DNA of 64,000 nucleotides, taken from NCBI GenBank assembly GCA_015039315.1, contig WIDE01000105.1, positions 10,063 through 74,062 of the forward strand. Direction: 5' to 3'. A program made the translations under genes and the position numbers. The notes under the pieces are model-generated. The model saw only the letters and a list, made by a program, of their open reading frames with translations. It was not told the DNA's origin and ran no database searches. Positions 1-12,800 of the stretch are shown here, one piece after another (positions within the stretch are counted from its first letter, which is position 1; each line of letters starts with the position of its first letter). Origin of the DNA: Clavulina sp. PMI_390 (lineage: Eukaryota > Basidiomycota > Agaricomycetes > Cantharellales > Hydnaceae).

Positions 1-3000
1 TTGCCTCCTGCACCACTGACGCTAGTGTCGAGGCCGATGCGGTCTTCGGGGGCAACATCTTCCTGCAACGCGAAGAGACCGGCAGCTCGGAGTGCATCAT
101 TCAGCTCAGCATCGTCGTGCTCCTCAAAGGGATCAAGGTTTTGACGGATAGATCCAGACTTTTGATAGGGAAGGGATGAGGACCGATACAATTCGAATGA
201 TGAGGCCGCGCACCATGAGCTCTGGCTGCTGAGGGATAACCGTTACGTTGAGACGGAGAGCATCCAAATTCAAGGTCTTCGTGGACACTCCGTCATAATA
301 CACGTTGCCATCAGTAGGGATGAGGCGAAGCAGTCTTGGAGCATAAGAGATTTAAGATGTACTGGAATTCATCAGTAGAAAAATGGAAAGCGCACGCAAG
401 GGTCAGAGTGCTTTTCCCAGAGCCGGTACGGCCCACTGAAGAAATTGTGAGCAACGATGAACAAAGTGGGCGAGAGGCCACGTACCAATTCCAACCTTCT
501 CTCCTGATTTACACGTGAACGAGATATCACGCAGGACTTTGGGACCACCGGGAGAGTAGCGAGCTTCAAGTTTTTCTACGACGAGGGCGCCACTAGTGGG
601 CCATGAGGCAGGAAGTTGTCCTGCCATGGTTGGCACAGCTTCCTGTTCAATTTCCAAGTATTGCTCTATACGCTCCATACTATTGCCTGCAAGAATAGTG
701 TCAGCACAAAGGCCTCGGACGACGAGCTGGAGCTTACCATCAACCTGAACCCCGTTCAGGACGCGAATCCTACGGTGTATACAATGAGGGTCAGCATACA
801 TGATTGAATGATATGGATCGATTCCATACCAGGTGAAGAAAACATCCGTCACGCTGAATGACAAGTTTAGCAGGAAGCCGATCGTCGCTGCATTCGGTTG
901 AGAGATGAGGATCAAGTACCTAACATCAATATGTGAGATCTTGACCATGGTCGATAAAGGTGGCGAAATCACTGACGTGGCAAGAGTTGAAGTGAAAAGC
1001 CCTCCTAGCATATCGATACGGAGGCCAACCCAGCTATGAATTTCAGAGTAGCAAGTCATGTTAACCTTGCCGCACACAACCTATAATTATCGGGGATTGC
1101 TGGGGTCTACTAACCGATTGAGATTCCAATATGGGCGAGCTACGCGGGAATAGCGGTCGATCCGTCGGAGGGATTCTGGTGATGGATCGTTTCATGAGGA
1201 TGTGAGGTGGAGAGTAATAGGCAGAAGAGTGCCGTACCATCAATGAAGCGTCCCTGAGCACCATACGCACGAATGGAGCTAAGTCCTTGTATAGATGCTG
1301 TAAAATGACTTAGAATAGGCGCGCGGGCAAGGCTCATCTCTCTATGTAACGCGTCAGACACTAGCGACAGCTGATGGTCATGGCACACACCTTTTCACAG
1401 GAAGCTGAGATTTGATATACACTTGAGCGATAACACCTCCGATAATGCCAAGACCAACCCCAGGGAAGACGAAAATCGGAGTGAAGATAATAATGGCAGC
1501 CATCTTCTGCATGAGAAGCATGGTCAGTTGGAGGACGATATTTAACTGGGTTGGGAAAGCCTGATCGATCGCCCGAATATCTTGGGTGAACCGCTGCAGT
1601 ATACGCCCAACAGGAGTGCAATCTAGGAAGCGGAGGGTGGTTCCGAGAATCGATCGGAGAAGAGATGAGTGGATCGAGCGGGAGGCCCGCATATTTCCAG
1701 TTATCCAGACAATTTGGCCACCTATATGGACTGCAGACACCACAAGAAGAGCGAGACAGAAGACACCCAAATAGCTGAAGTCCAACGATTTAGTTGGAGC
1801 AAGCCAGGAACAAGAAGAAACATCACTTACCTAAAAATATTTACTTTCCCCGGTTCATGATGCTCATATTGCTCAGACCAACGCCCTAACCACCATATTT
1901 GCCACCTGCCAATCCAAGAAGAAGGGAAATGTGTCAACAAAGTGATCTGACAAACCTTCCGAGACACCCTGGACTCACATGTCGAAAAATTCGTTACAGG
2001 TTACCGCCCCGAAATATATCAGCCAAAAGACGGAGCCGCCCATGCTTTTGAAAAATATCCTCACTAAGGAGAGGTCATACTTTGTATCAAGTATAGACTG
2101 TAAAGCAGCACGTACGAGCAGAATAACTCATAGAGCCCAATACCACTTCCTCATTGGCAATTAGCTTGCCACTTGGAGTTTTCCTTTCAACTTGGATGTC
2201 GCCATTAACATGTAACGAGTCATCGACGTCATCTGGAGCCACAGCTTCCTTTTTTCCCCTCACGACAACCTCACCATTGACAGAGACGTGAATAATCTGC
2301 TGAGCAAAGTGTCCAACCAGCAAAACGTTGTGTGTGACCAACACAACGGTTCTTCCACGCAATAATTTGCCCCTCAGACATTTATCCACGATCCATTTAG
2401 CAGTGTGGACGTCAAGCGCAGCAAGAATGTCGTCTAACAGCAGTACAGCAGCCTAGAAGGGAGCTGTGAGTAGTCGGTAAGGGGATTTGGGATATTACAG
2501 ACCTTGGAATAGACCGCTCGAGCAAGACTAATACGGGCCTGCAGACAACGTTGAGCACCGACAACTATCGGGATTCTGGCGCTACCAGATATACCTTCTG
2601 CCCTCCACTGGCAAAAAGTTAAGAAACAAGATAGATGATAACTTTCACATGAATCTGAGTGCTAACCTAAGTGTCAGACCACGTTCCCCCACTTCAGTCT
2701 TGTCACCAGCCTGAATAACCCCAGATGTTAAGAACCGTGCGGAAAAATAATGGTAATAAGAACAAGTCACTATACCTCGAAGATGGAAAGGTCTTGTTCC
2801 AGCGCACATTCGTACAAAACTTTTACGCGGAGTTGTTATCACAATGATTGCTACCGCCCTACCCATTGCTCACCTTGGCTATATCGCTGCTCATCATATG
2901 CGTAGCCAAACACAATGTTATCCTATAAGAATACGCGTATGGGTCATGTAGTTATCGAATATTGTGGTCATCCCACACCTTGATAGTCTCATTTAGGATC

Positions 3001-6000
3001 CAGGCCTCTTGCGGACAGAATGCGACACCACCATCTCTTGGCAAATGATACCAGCTATCGACCCCGTCCTGAAGAAAATGCATCTCGCCAAGAAGTGCTA
3101 AGAGCACGCTTGTCTTACCGGCACCAGTGGGTCCCACAATGAGATTGAGCCCACCAGAGATGAAGCCGACATCGCCATCAATCCGAAGGAAGAAGGATGG
3201 ACTCGGAACAGAAAATTGAGGGGTCGATGCGCTAGATTCTGGGGATAAAGAAGCCGCCCATTTGAATCCCGCATTGTGGAAGCCCATAGACATTTGGACG
3301 GCCGAATTGTCTGGCCCCGATGGAGTGTCGGGGACCACAGACGTCCCGGATGCATGACTGTCCAACAGCTCAGTCTTGAGAAGAAGGCCCCATGAGATAA
3401 TCTAGTGATGTGGCCCACAATATTGTAACTCACGTCACGTAGGTATGCTAATCATGCACAAATTAGTAGAATGGTCAGCGAAGGCGAATCAGGGATTGAG
3501 TAAGTATGAGCTCCACTATCGTACCATCAACACGGTCTAGGCTGACTTTCGCTCGAATCATCATGGGGAGCTGCCACAATACACGGGAGATACCGCCTCT
3601 TAGAGAGTCAAAAACATTTAGGGATGTAAAAACAACCGAAGCTGAAAACAAGGGCAGGTAAGCTAAGTGTTTCTTAGAATTTCCACAGCCATAACGAAAA
3701 CTCAACCTGTAAGCGGCTGCTTCATTATCACACTGAAGGTGAAAAATGTCACGATCAAAGTTAAGAAAGGGAAAACCCAGCTGTGAGGTCAAGAGGCAGT
3801 CAGTTGACGACGACAAAAGGCTAGAAATAGCGCTACACAATACCTGAATTGGCCAACGAACAACTGGTATACAAATGTCTGCTTCACATATTTCAACTCC
3901 TTTTCACGCAATTTGTCGAGCCTTTTCTCTATCTGAGTTTCCCACCCGAACATCTTGATCAGACGTGCTAGCCCAACGGCTGGTGTAGGGGAGATGAAGG
4001 GTATTATATATAATATTAGAGTGGTTTTGCAGTTAGTATGAAAATCCACACACCTTCGTTGATCGCCTCAACTCGAGCGTCGGTCTATAGGAGGCGATTG
4101 ATGGGTCCATGCTCGGCGATGGTGCACGATGCAGCTTACACGTTTACTCCGCTCGACAATCGTCTGATGCATCAATCCTGCAGCACGACCTTTTGGCAAA
4201 TGTCAGATTTGTATTCAGCATTTGGATACCAATATATACCTGGGACCACCAACCCAGCCATCATCAGCACAAATCCGACAAAGAAGCTATGCAAGTAGTA
4301 CAAGGCATAGTTAGTCACGAGTTGGGAAACACAGACTTCCCGCAACTGAACCCACCTCCAGCCGAATAATTTGTACAGAAACCAAATGCTAAGACCGACT
4401 TTCAAGGGGGTGTAGACGAAGGCCATGGGGATTTCAGGGACATTGACAATATTTGCAAGATCGCTCGTGATAAGATTATTGATTTTGCCAACGAGGTTGG
4501 CGTTTTTGGTCCTTTGATCGTCACCTTCTAGGCTGTTCTTGTTCTTGTTGGGAGGAGTTGTTGCTTTAGGCTGAGGAGACGGCTCTGAAGACGTGGGGGC
4601 TACCATCGCTTCCGCCTCGGTGTCGGCTGCCGCTGGGTTCTCCGAGGTGCCGGAAGGGGCTGCTTCAGAGGCATTGCTAACCGTCGTTTCGGCAGTAGGA
4701 ATAGCGGCTTCAGGCACAACAAGACTTGGCATTGACATAGCTTCAGAAGGGCTGCGCTCTTCCTTTACGCGAATGCGAAGTGCGTGTTCAAAGACAATTT
4801 GAGTAATAAGTGCCTCCAGCTGGACGCGAAGCTTTGTCTAATGGATCGCATAACAAATAAGGCTGAGATAGTATCTATTGGGATCCAAATGCAAAACTCA
4901 CCACAAGGTAAAGGTATCGGTGATTTGCAACGGACCCGACCAGTGATCTAAGGAACAGGGCCAAGACCCAGAACCTGACAAATTGTCATGTGAGTAGACG
5001 TCCGAACTCAAGTACGGAGGTAAAGTACCAAGGCTTAATGGTGGATCCTTCTCCATTTGTCTCCGCATACTGGAGGAGGTTGAAAATGGCGAGAGGTGAA
5101 ACAAACTCGAGGAGGCATTTAAGAACGGCAACTATAACCATGATAAAGCCATATCGCGCTGTATTGAAACGGTCCATTACTAGAGCCCAAAAAAGTAAAA
5201 GCGAAGTAATGTACCATAGAACCGAATAAGGCCCCACCCAATATGCCTCTTGCTTCGTCGAATCATGGGGTCTAGTAAATGGAAAGACTGCTCCTTGAGA
5301 TACTTACTATGATCGTCGTCTGCAAGGAGGGGCAACTCTTCGTACGGAAGATGGGCATGTTTGAAGGCTTTGTGGACCAATGGATTCACATAGCCATACA
5401 GCCAGATGGAGAGAAGTGATGCCAACTGCTCTTCATTTGGGGGTAGTGGATGCTTTTGGGATGTGTAAGTCCTAGGGTATTCAATATGAGTCGCGAGCGA
5501 CCAGTACGCACTTTGGGATCCACCGGCACATAGACCCCTGGAAGGATGAGTGGGACTGCTATGCCAGCCCAGAATACAAGCCCCACTCGGATCCACCCAA
5601 GCAACCCCAGTGGAGCATCGATTGGCGTTTTATTGTATGTAAAGAAGGGCCAAATGTCGCGGTATGCAAGGGATACAGACTCGATGAGCAAAATCATCGT
5701 GCGATGTTGTGCAAGGGAGCCAGAGAGCTGGCCGCCCAAGCGTGCAGTCCCATACGATAGGACTAGAAGATATACCTGCAATTTGGTAAGGGTCAAAGTT
5801 AGACATGCGTTCTCGATACCTAGTAATCGTGAACTTACGATCAGAGATGCTTGAGCCATTTCAACCTTCCATATATCTAGGTCAGAGTTTTTTAATTGGC
5901 GAGCAGCTCGGAAGCTTAGGCCCATCAGAACTACTAGGGATAGCACTCGGCTAGCTTCCAATAATTGTGTTGTTCTCCCGATACACGCGTCATCTGGCTC

Positions 6001-6277
6001 AAGTTGCGTGGCCACATGAGTAGTTGGGCCAGCAACGACGCTTCTCAATGTCTTCCAAGCAAGAGAGATCATCACGAATAGGATCGATACTACGCCAGCA
6101 TATACTGGGATCATCCAATGATCAAGAAGCCAGGGATAGGGACGACCGGAGCTACTGAGACAATGATCAGATGTGCTGCGGGTGTGCGTGTGCGAGAACA
6201 ACAAGTGCTTACTGGTCTACTAGTAGTAACGCGCTTGTTACAGGCTGTAGAAGCGGAACAGAGCTAGACAGGCTCAT
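1..6277 (-). CDS. ABCC-type (MRP) ABC transporter, copy 1, 3'-truncated by window edge
   Basis: A full-size ATP-driven efflux pump of the ABCC family; members export glutathione or other conjugates and drugs across the vacuolar or plasma membrane. The start is the ATG at 6277 (MSLSSS...), spliced to an exon reading PWLLDHWMIPVYAG. In order there are a TMD0 with several hydrophobic helices (6277-5400), TMD1 (to about 3475), NBD1 with Walker [10 protein letters not shown] (3114-3138), the signature SGGQK in a 13-nt exon, Walker [12 protein letters not shown] and H-loop VTHN, TMD2 (about 2050-700), and NBD2 with Walker [10 protein letters not shown] (401-427). The window ends inside NBD2 at the residues before the signature ([12 protein letters not shown]), so the 3' end is missing. 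NBD1 has Asp where the catalytic Glu would be, as is normal in ABCC proteins. About thirty short introns; no internal break was noticed. The substrate is not predictable. Confidence 0.93.
2595..2607 (-). other. 13-nt micro-exon encoding the NBD1 ABC signature (copy 1)
   Basis: The preceding exon ends ...LTL plus AG at 2667. This exon supplies T GGA GGG CAG AAG, giving SGGQK, and the next exon (from 2539) continues [12 protein letters not shown]. Flanking introns are about 59 and 55 nt and show CAG and GT borders. Confidence 0.85.
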
Positions 6278-6620
6278 CTCTCATGAATAACAGGTAGCAA
6301 GCTGGTGAGTTTTATGTGACTGGCCCTGTTCGATCGACAGCCAAGAGGAGGACCACGCTAGAGGTCACAAGATATGGAGGAGGGGAACAAGCGAGAGAAG
6401 GTGATATAAAAAGGGTGCTTTACACGTTCACATTATATTGGTGATTGATTTGATGCTTAGCCAAAAGGACCCAAGGCAAAGGGAGAGGGCTGATACTTAT
6501 ATCATCTAGTCACACAGTCTGGTGCCAAACACGTGAGCCAGCGCAAGTGTGGTAATGCGCCGTCATGGCTCTTCGGGTCGCAGCGGATCGGCTGGTAGAG
6601 CCTCCTTTTAGTAGTTTTAT
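6278..6620 (-). promoter_or_regulatory. Upstream region of ABCC copy 1
   Basis: Minus-strand upstream DNA of copy 1, between its start and the 3' end of copy 2. It holds an AT-rich TATA-like element about 125 bp before the start codon (plus strand gatataaaaagggtgcttta, 6403-6422). Farther up is a block at 6550-6592 (gcgccgtcatggctcttcgg and onward) that recurs almost unchanged upstream of copy 2. The shared words agggtgcttta and agggctgat.ctta lie in the same order in both, so the promoter was copied with the gene. No transcription-start evidence is available. Confidence 0.5.
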
Positions 6621-6892
6621 ACACTTATAATAGACCATTATGGATGAGGGTCTAAGATGAGCCAACGGCATGTCGTCAAAAAGATTGTCTCCTTCCTCTG
6701 TCCAGCCAGAGCCCGCCAGTTGCAACTCCACTGCACTCAACACAATTGATGAAATGTCCATAATCTCATTAATATCTAGCTATGTCCTGAAGTTACGAAC
6801 GATTAACTAGCCTTCATGCATTTGGTTGGAGACAGGGCGGCTCGACATGGAACAGCTAAAAATTTGGTGGTAACAGATCACGTTGGAGCCCA

Positions 6893-9800
6893 TCATTCTT
6901 CCGTAACCGGAACGTTAGCAAGTGCAAGTAGCCCTTTACGATCATCGCTGCCGTCGACCATGGCTTTGAAGGTGCTTCCTTCCCGTAGCAATAGATTTTG
7001 AGGCGAGTCAAATTCTGCCAAGTTCCCCGAGTCGAGAACAAGAATCTTGTCCGAATCCATGATCGTCTGCAAGCGATGCGCGATCGTGAGTACCGTGCAG
7101 TCATTGAATTGCGTACGCAAAGAATGCTGGATAAGAGCGTCGGTTTTGTGGTCTGCAAGAGAAAAGAAAAGAAAAAAGTGGGAGATATGAGTCAAGAACG
7201 GTAGCAATCCAAACATGAATGGAATGAATTACCCATGGACGCGGTCGCCTCATCGAGGATCAAGATCTTGCTCCGTCGCACAAGAGCCCGAGCGAGAGCG
7301 ATGATCTGCCTCTGGCCAAGCGAGAAGTTGCCTCCTGCACCACTGACGCTAGTGTCGAGGCCGATGCGGTCTTCGGGGGCAACATCTTCCTGCAACGCGA
7401 AGAGACCGGCAGCTCGGAGTGCGTCATTTAGCTCGGCGTCATCATGTTCCTCGAACGGATCAAGGTTTTGACGGATGGATCCAGACTTTTGATAGTGAAG
7501 GGATGAGGACCTATGCAATTCGAATGATGAGGCCGCGCACCATGAGCTCCGGCTGCTGAGGGATAATCGTTACGTTGAGACGGAGAGCATCCAAGTTCAA
7601 TGACTTTGTGGAAACCCCGTCATAATGCACATCACCGTCAGTCGGAATTAGTCGAAGGAGTCTGAAGAGGCAAAAGCGTCAGGCACAGAATTTTTTTTCT
7701 AAAAGGAGAGACATACGCAAGAGTGAGAGAGCTTTTCCCAGAGCCAGTGCGACCGACTAGCAGAATTGTGAGTAACTGCGAACAAATCAGGGGAGGCCGC
7801 GTACCAATTCCGATTTTTTCTCCCGAGTTGCACTTGAACGAGATGTCACGGAGAACCTTGGGACCATCGGGAGAGTAGCGTGCCCCAAGTTTCTCTACAA
7901 CGAGTGTGCCACTAGTGGGCCATGAGGCAGGAGGCTGTCCCGCGCTAGTTGGCGAGGGTTCCTGTTCAATTTGCAAGTATTGCTCAATACGTTCCATACT
8001 ATTGCCTTCAGAAATAGTTTCAATACATAGGACCCGGAATAGCGAGTAGGAGCATACCATCGACCTGAGCCCTATTCCAGACGCGAATCCTGTGGCGTCG
8101 ACGATGACGCGCATGCTATCAGCACATATGCTCCAATGATGCGAAGCTAATACGGACCAGATGAAGAAAACATCTGTCACGCTAAACGAGATGTTTAAAA
8201 GGAAGCCAATAGTCGCTGCATTGGGTCGAGAGACGAGGATCAAGTATCTAAGATTGATGTGTGAGATGCTGAAAGCAATTGAGAAAAGCCGGCGGGATCA
8301 CTCACGCGGCGAGAACTGAGATGAAAAACCCTCCTAGCACATCAATACGAAGGCCAACCCAACTATAGAGTTTTTTAGTAGAAAGTTGTGAATATCAGCC
8401 ATACATCAATCCTGTTGTGAGCATCAAAATTGATGTGCCGAGTAGCTACTGACCGATTAAGGTTCCAATATGGGCGAGCAACGCGGGAATAGCGATCGAT
8501 CCGTCGGAGGGACTCTGGTAATGTTTCATGAATATGATGGCGTGGCAAAGACTGGCCAGTAGAATGTCGTACCATCAATAAAACGTTCTTGGGCATCATA
8601 CGCACGAATGGAACTAAGGCCTTGGATAGAGGCCCCAAAGTGACTAAGAACAGGGGCACGGGCAAGACTCATCTCTCTACATTATGGATCAGTACTAATA
8701 CACCGTTGACGGACGAAGCACATACCTTTTCACAGGAAGCTGGGACTTGATATAGACTTGGGCAATGATGCCTCCAATTATGCCAAGACCAACTCCGGGG
8801 AATATGAAAATCGGAGTGAAGAAAACAATCGCAACCATTTTTTCGATAAGAAGAGTAGTCAGTTGGAGAACGACATTCAGCTGCTCTGGGAAGGGCTGGT
8901 CGATTGTGCGAATGTCCTGGGTGAACCGCTGAAGTATACGCCCTACAGGAGTACGGTCCAGGAAGCGGAGGGTGGTGCCGAGAATTGATCGGAGAAGAGA
9001 TGAGTGGATCGAACGGGAGGCTCGCATATTCCCGGTGACCCAGAGGATTTGACCACTAGTATGGACTACAGAGACCACAAGAAGAGCGAGACAGAAAGCC
9101 CCAAGATAACTGGAGACCAGTTGTTGAGCTCATGTTAGTTGGGAAAAATAAGAAACGCCACGTACTATGGAACATTCACTTCACCCGGAGCGTGATACTC
9201 ATATTGCTCAGACCAACGTCCTAGCCACCATATTTGCCACCTATCGATCCCCAAAAATGTGAGGATAATTCTACAAGCTTGGAAGTGAAGGAAGTTGTGG
9301 GGATGGTTCTGGACTCACATGTCGAAAAATTCATTGAAGGCTACCGCTCCGAGATACATCAGCCAAAAGACAGAACCGCCCATGCTGTTGAAAAACAATC
9401 TCACTAAGGAGAGGTCAGATTTGGACCACAGTAGAGTGAATTGTGTCACATACAAGCAGAGTAGCTCACAGAACCTAACACCACTTCCTCATCGGCAATT
9501 AGCTTGCCAGTTGCGTCTTTGTTTTCGGTTGGGTTACGGTTATCGACTGGCACCGTGTCCTTGATGTCGTCTGAAACCGTAACGTCCTTAGTCTCCTGCA
9601 CGGTGACCTCACCATTTACAGAGACTCCAATAATTCGCCGGGCAAGGTGTGCAACAATCGAGACATTGTGTGTAACCAACACGACGGTCCTTCCACGCAA
9701 TAATCTGCCTCTCAGACATTTTTCAACAATCCACTGAGCAGTGTGGACATCAAGTGCGGCAAGAATGTCGTCTAAGAGCAATACAGCAGCCTGGCAGGAA

Positions 9801-12800
9801 GCTGTGAGTCAAAATCCACAAAACTAAATCTCCAGATATGGCCCACCTTCGAATAGACTGCTCGAGCAAGACTGATACGAGCCTATAAACCACGTTCAGT
9901 ACCAACATTTATTGAAGATCTTTCAGTAGCAAGTGTACCTTTTGCCCTCCACTGAACACCAAGTTAACAAAGTGATATGAATTCTTACTTTCACACGGAT
10001 CTGACCACTGACCTAAGAGTTAGACCACGTTCCCCTACTTCAGTCTTGTCACCAGCCTAGAGGACCAGCCGGATGGTTAGAGTCGTATGGAAAACTGAGA
10101 ACAGATAACCGCACCTCAAAGATAGAAAGGTCATGTTCCAGCGCACACTCATGCAATACTTTTGCGGAGTTGTTACCTCAGCAGTTGATATGGCCTAGCT
10201 CATAGCTCACCTTGGGTATATCGCTCTTCATCAAAGGCGTGGCCGAACACGATATTGTCCTATAAGATTATGAGTACGAGCCAGTTATTTACCTGGATAG
10301 TGTGATCATCTCATGCCTTGATTGTCTCGTTTAGAATCCAAGCCTCTTGTGGGCAGAATGCTACGCCCCCGTCTCGTGGTAGATGATACCAACTATCGAC
10401 CTCATTCTGGATGAAGTGCATCTCACCAAGAAGTGCCAAGAGCACACTTGTCTTCCCAGCGCCGGTGGGTCCCACAACGAGATTGAGCCCATCAGGGACG
10501 AAGCTGACGTCGCCATCGATCCGCAGAGAGAAGTTTCTGCGGGAACCAGGAGGGCGAGGAGTCGATGCACCAGATTCTGGAGAGTATGAGGCCGTCCAGT
10601 TGAATTGCGCATTGTGGAAGCCCATCAAGGTTCTAGCAGTCACATCACTTGGACTAGGTGGAGTGTAGGAACCCACAGGTGTTCCAGAGGTGTAAAGGTC
10701 CAACAATTCAGTCTTGAGGAAAATATCAACGTGATTAGCTAAAGATTAGTGATGAGACCCATGCAATACTGTAACTCACCTCGCGCAGGTATGCTGGTCG
10801 TGCACAAATTAACAGAATGCTCAGCAACCAATGAGTGGTTGGGAAGGTTATGAGATCAACTATCGTACCGTCTACACGATCCAAGCTGACTTTCCCTCGA
10901 AGCATCATGGGGAGCTGCCACAAAACCCGAGAGATGCCACCTCGTAGAGATTCGAAAACACTCAGTGAGGTAAAAACCACCGAAGCTAACGAGAAAAGCG
11001 ATCGAGCTGATTAGTTTTCAGGGTTATTCGCAATCGCAGTGAAAACTCAACCTGTGAGCGGCTGCTTCATTATCACACTGAAGGTGAAGAATGTCACGAT
11101 CAACGTCAAGAAAGGAAAAACCCAACTGTGAGGTCAAGAATCAGTCAGCTAAAATATGACAAAGGGGCTAAAGATAGCGGCACACGATACCTGAATTGAC
11201 CAATGAAGAGTTCATATATAAATGTCTGTTTGACATATTTCAACTCTTCTTCACGTAATTTGTCAAGTTTTTCCTCCATTTGAGTCTCCCACCCGAACAT
11301 CTTGATCAAACGTGCAAGCCCAACGGCTAGTATTGAAGTGACGAAGGAACATGGAAGTGTCTCAGTCTAGGCTAAGGAGTTCAATGGCTAGGGTGAATAT
11401 CCACGTACTTTCGTTTATCGCCTCGACTCGAGCATCCGTCTGAGGAAGTAGGTGATAAGCTGATGCTTTGCAATCGTTGAGGTACGGCACAGTTTACCCG
11501 TTTACTTTGCTCGGCAATAGTTTTATGCATCAGTCTCGTAGCCCAGCCTTTTAATAAAAGGTCAGGAATATCTCTCAGTTTTGGATACCACCACGTACCT
11601 GGGACAATATACCCTGCCACCATCAGCACAAAGCCGGCGAGAAAGCTGTGCAAGAGTATGAAGCATCGTTAGTCACGGATTGGGTGCCTACGACTGGATA
11701 AAAGCACCTCCAACCAAGCAACTCAAACAAAAACCAAACACTGAGGCCGATCTTCAGTGGAGTGTAGACGAAGGCCATCGGGATTTCAGGAAGATTCACG
11801 ATATTGGAAAGATCGCTCGTGATAAGGTTGTTAATCTTGCCAATGAGGTTCGCGCTTTTGGCCGCCTTGTCGTCGTTTTTCCTTTCTTCCTCACTCGATT
11901 CGGGAGGGATCGTTGCTTCACTTTGTGGATTCAGCTCTGAGGATGTGGCGGCGACGATCGCTTGGGCTTCCATATCAGCTAACACCGGATTCTCCAGGGC
12001 GCTGTTAGAGGCAACCACTTCGGGAGCATCAATGAGTGTCGTATCAGTGGTAGGAATGGACGCCTCAGGTACAACAGGAGCTGGGGTCGACGCAGCTTCC
12101 GAAGAGTTACGCTCCTCCTTTATGCGAATGCGAAGAGCATGCTCAAAGACAACTTGGGTAATAAGCGCCTCAAGCTGGACACGAAGCTTTGTCTAGTAAG
12201 ATGCGTTGTTGTCAAATCCAAGGGGATACCTATTGCAGCCACAAGGCAGGAACACACCACGAGATACAGATATCGGTGGTTCGCAACAGATCCAACAAAT
12301 GATTTGAGGAAGAGGGCTAGGACCCAAAACCTTAACAAAGTGTCAGATAATCACGTCGAGGTAAGAAGCAGAAAAATTACCAAGGCTTGATGGTGGATCC
12401 TGTCCCATTTGTCTCGACATATTGGAGGAGATTGAAAATGGCGAGAGGTGAAACAAACTCGAGCAGACAATCAAGAACAGCAACTATGACCATGACAAAA
12501 CCATATCGCGCTTTATTGAAGAGGTTAGTAACTAGATTCTAGGGTGTAAAGTGTAAAGTGAACGAACGTACCATAGAATCGAATAAGACTCCACCCAATA
12601 TGCCCCTTGCTCTGTCGAACCATCGGGTCTAATAAATGGAAAGATTGATCTTTGAGAGTTTTGCTATGATCGTCGTCTGCAAGGAGAGGTAACTCTTCGT
12701 ATGGAAGATGGGCATGCTTGAACGCTTTGTGGACCAGTGGGTTCACATAGCCATACAACCAGATGGAGAGAAGTGATGCTACCTGCTCTTCATTCGGGGG

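Noticed and set aside
2790..2870. Apparent break in NBD1 of ABCC copy 1
   Set aside because: With the acceptor at CGTAAAAG the exon joins in phase as [15 protein letters not shown], matching copies 2 and 3, so there is no frameshift.
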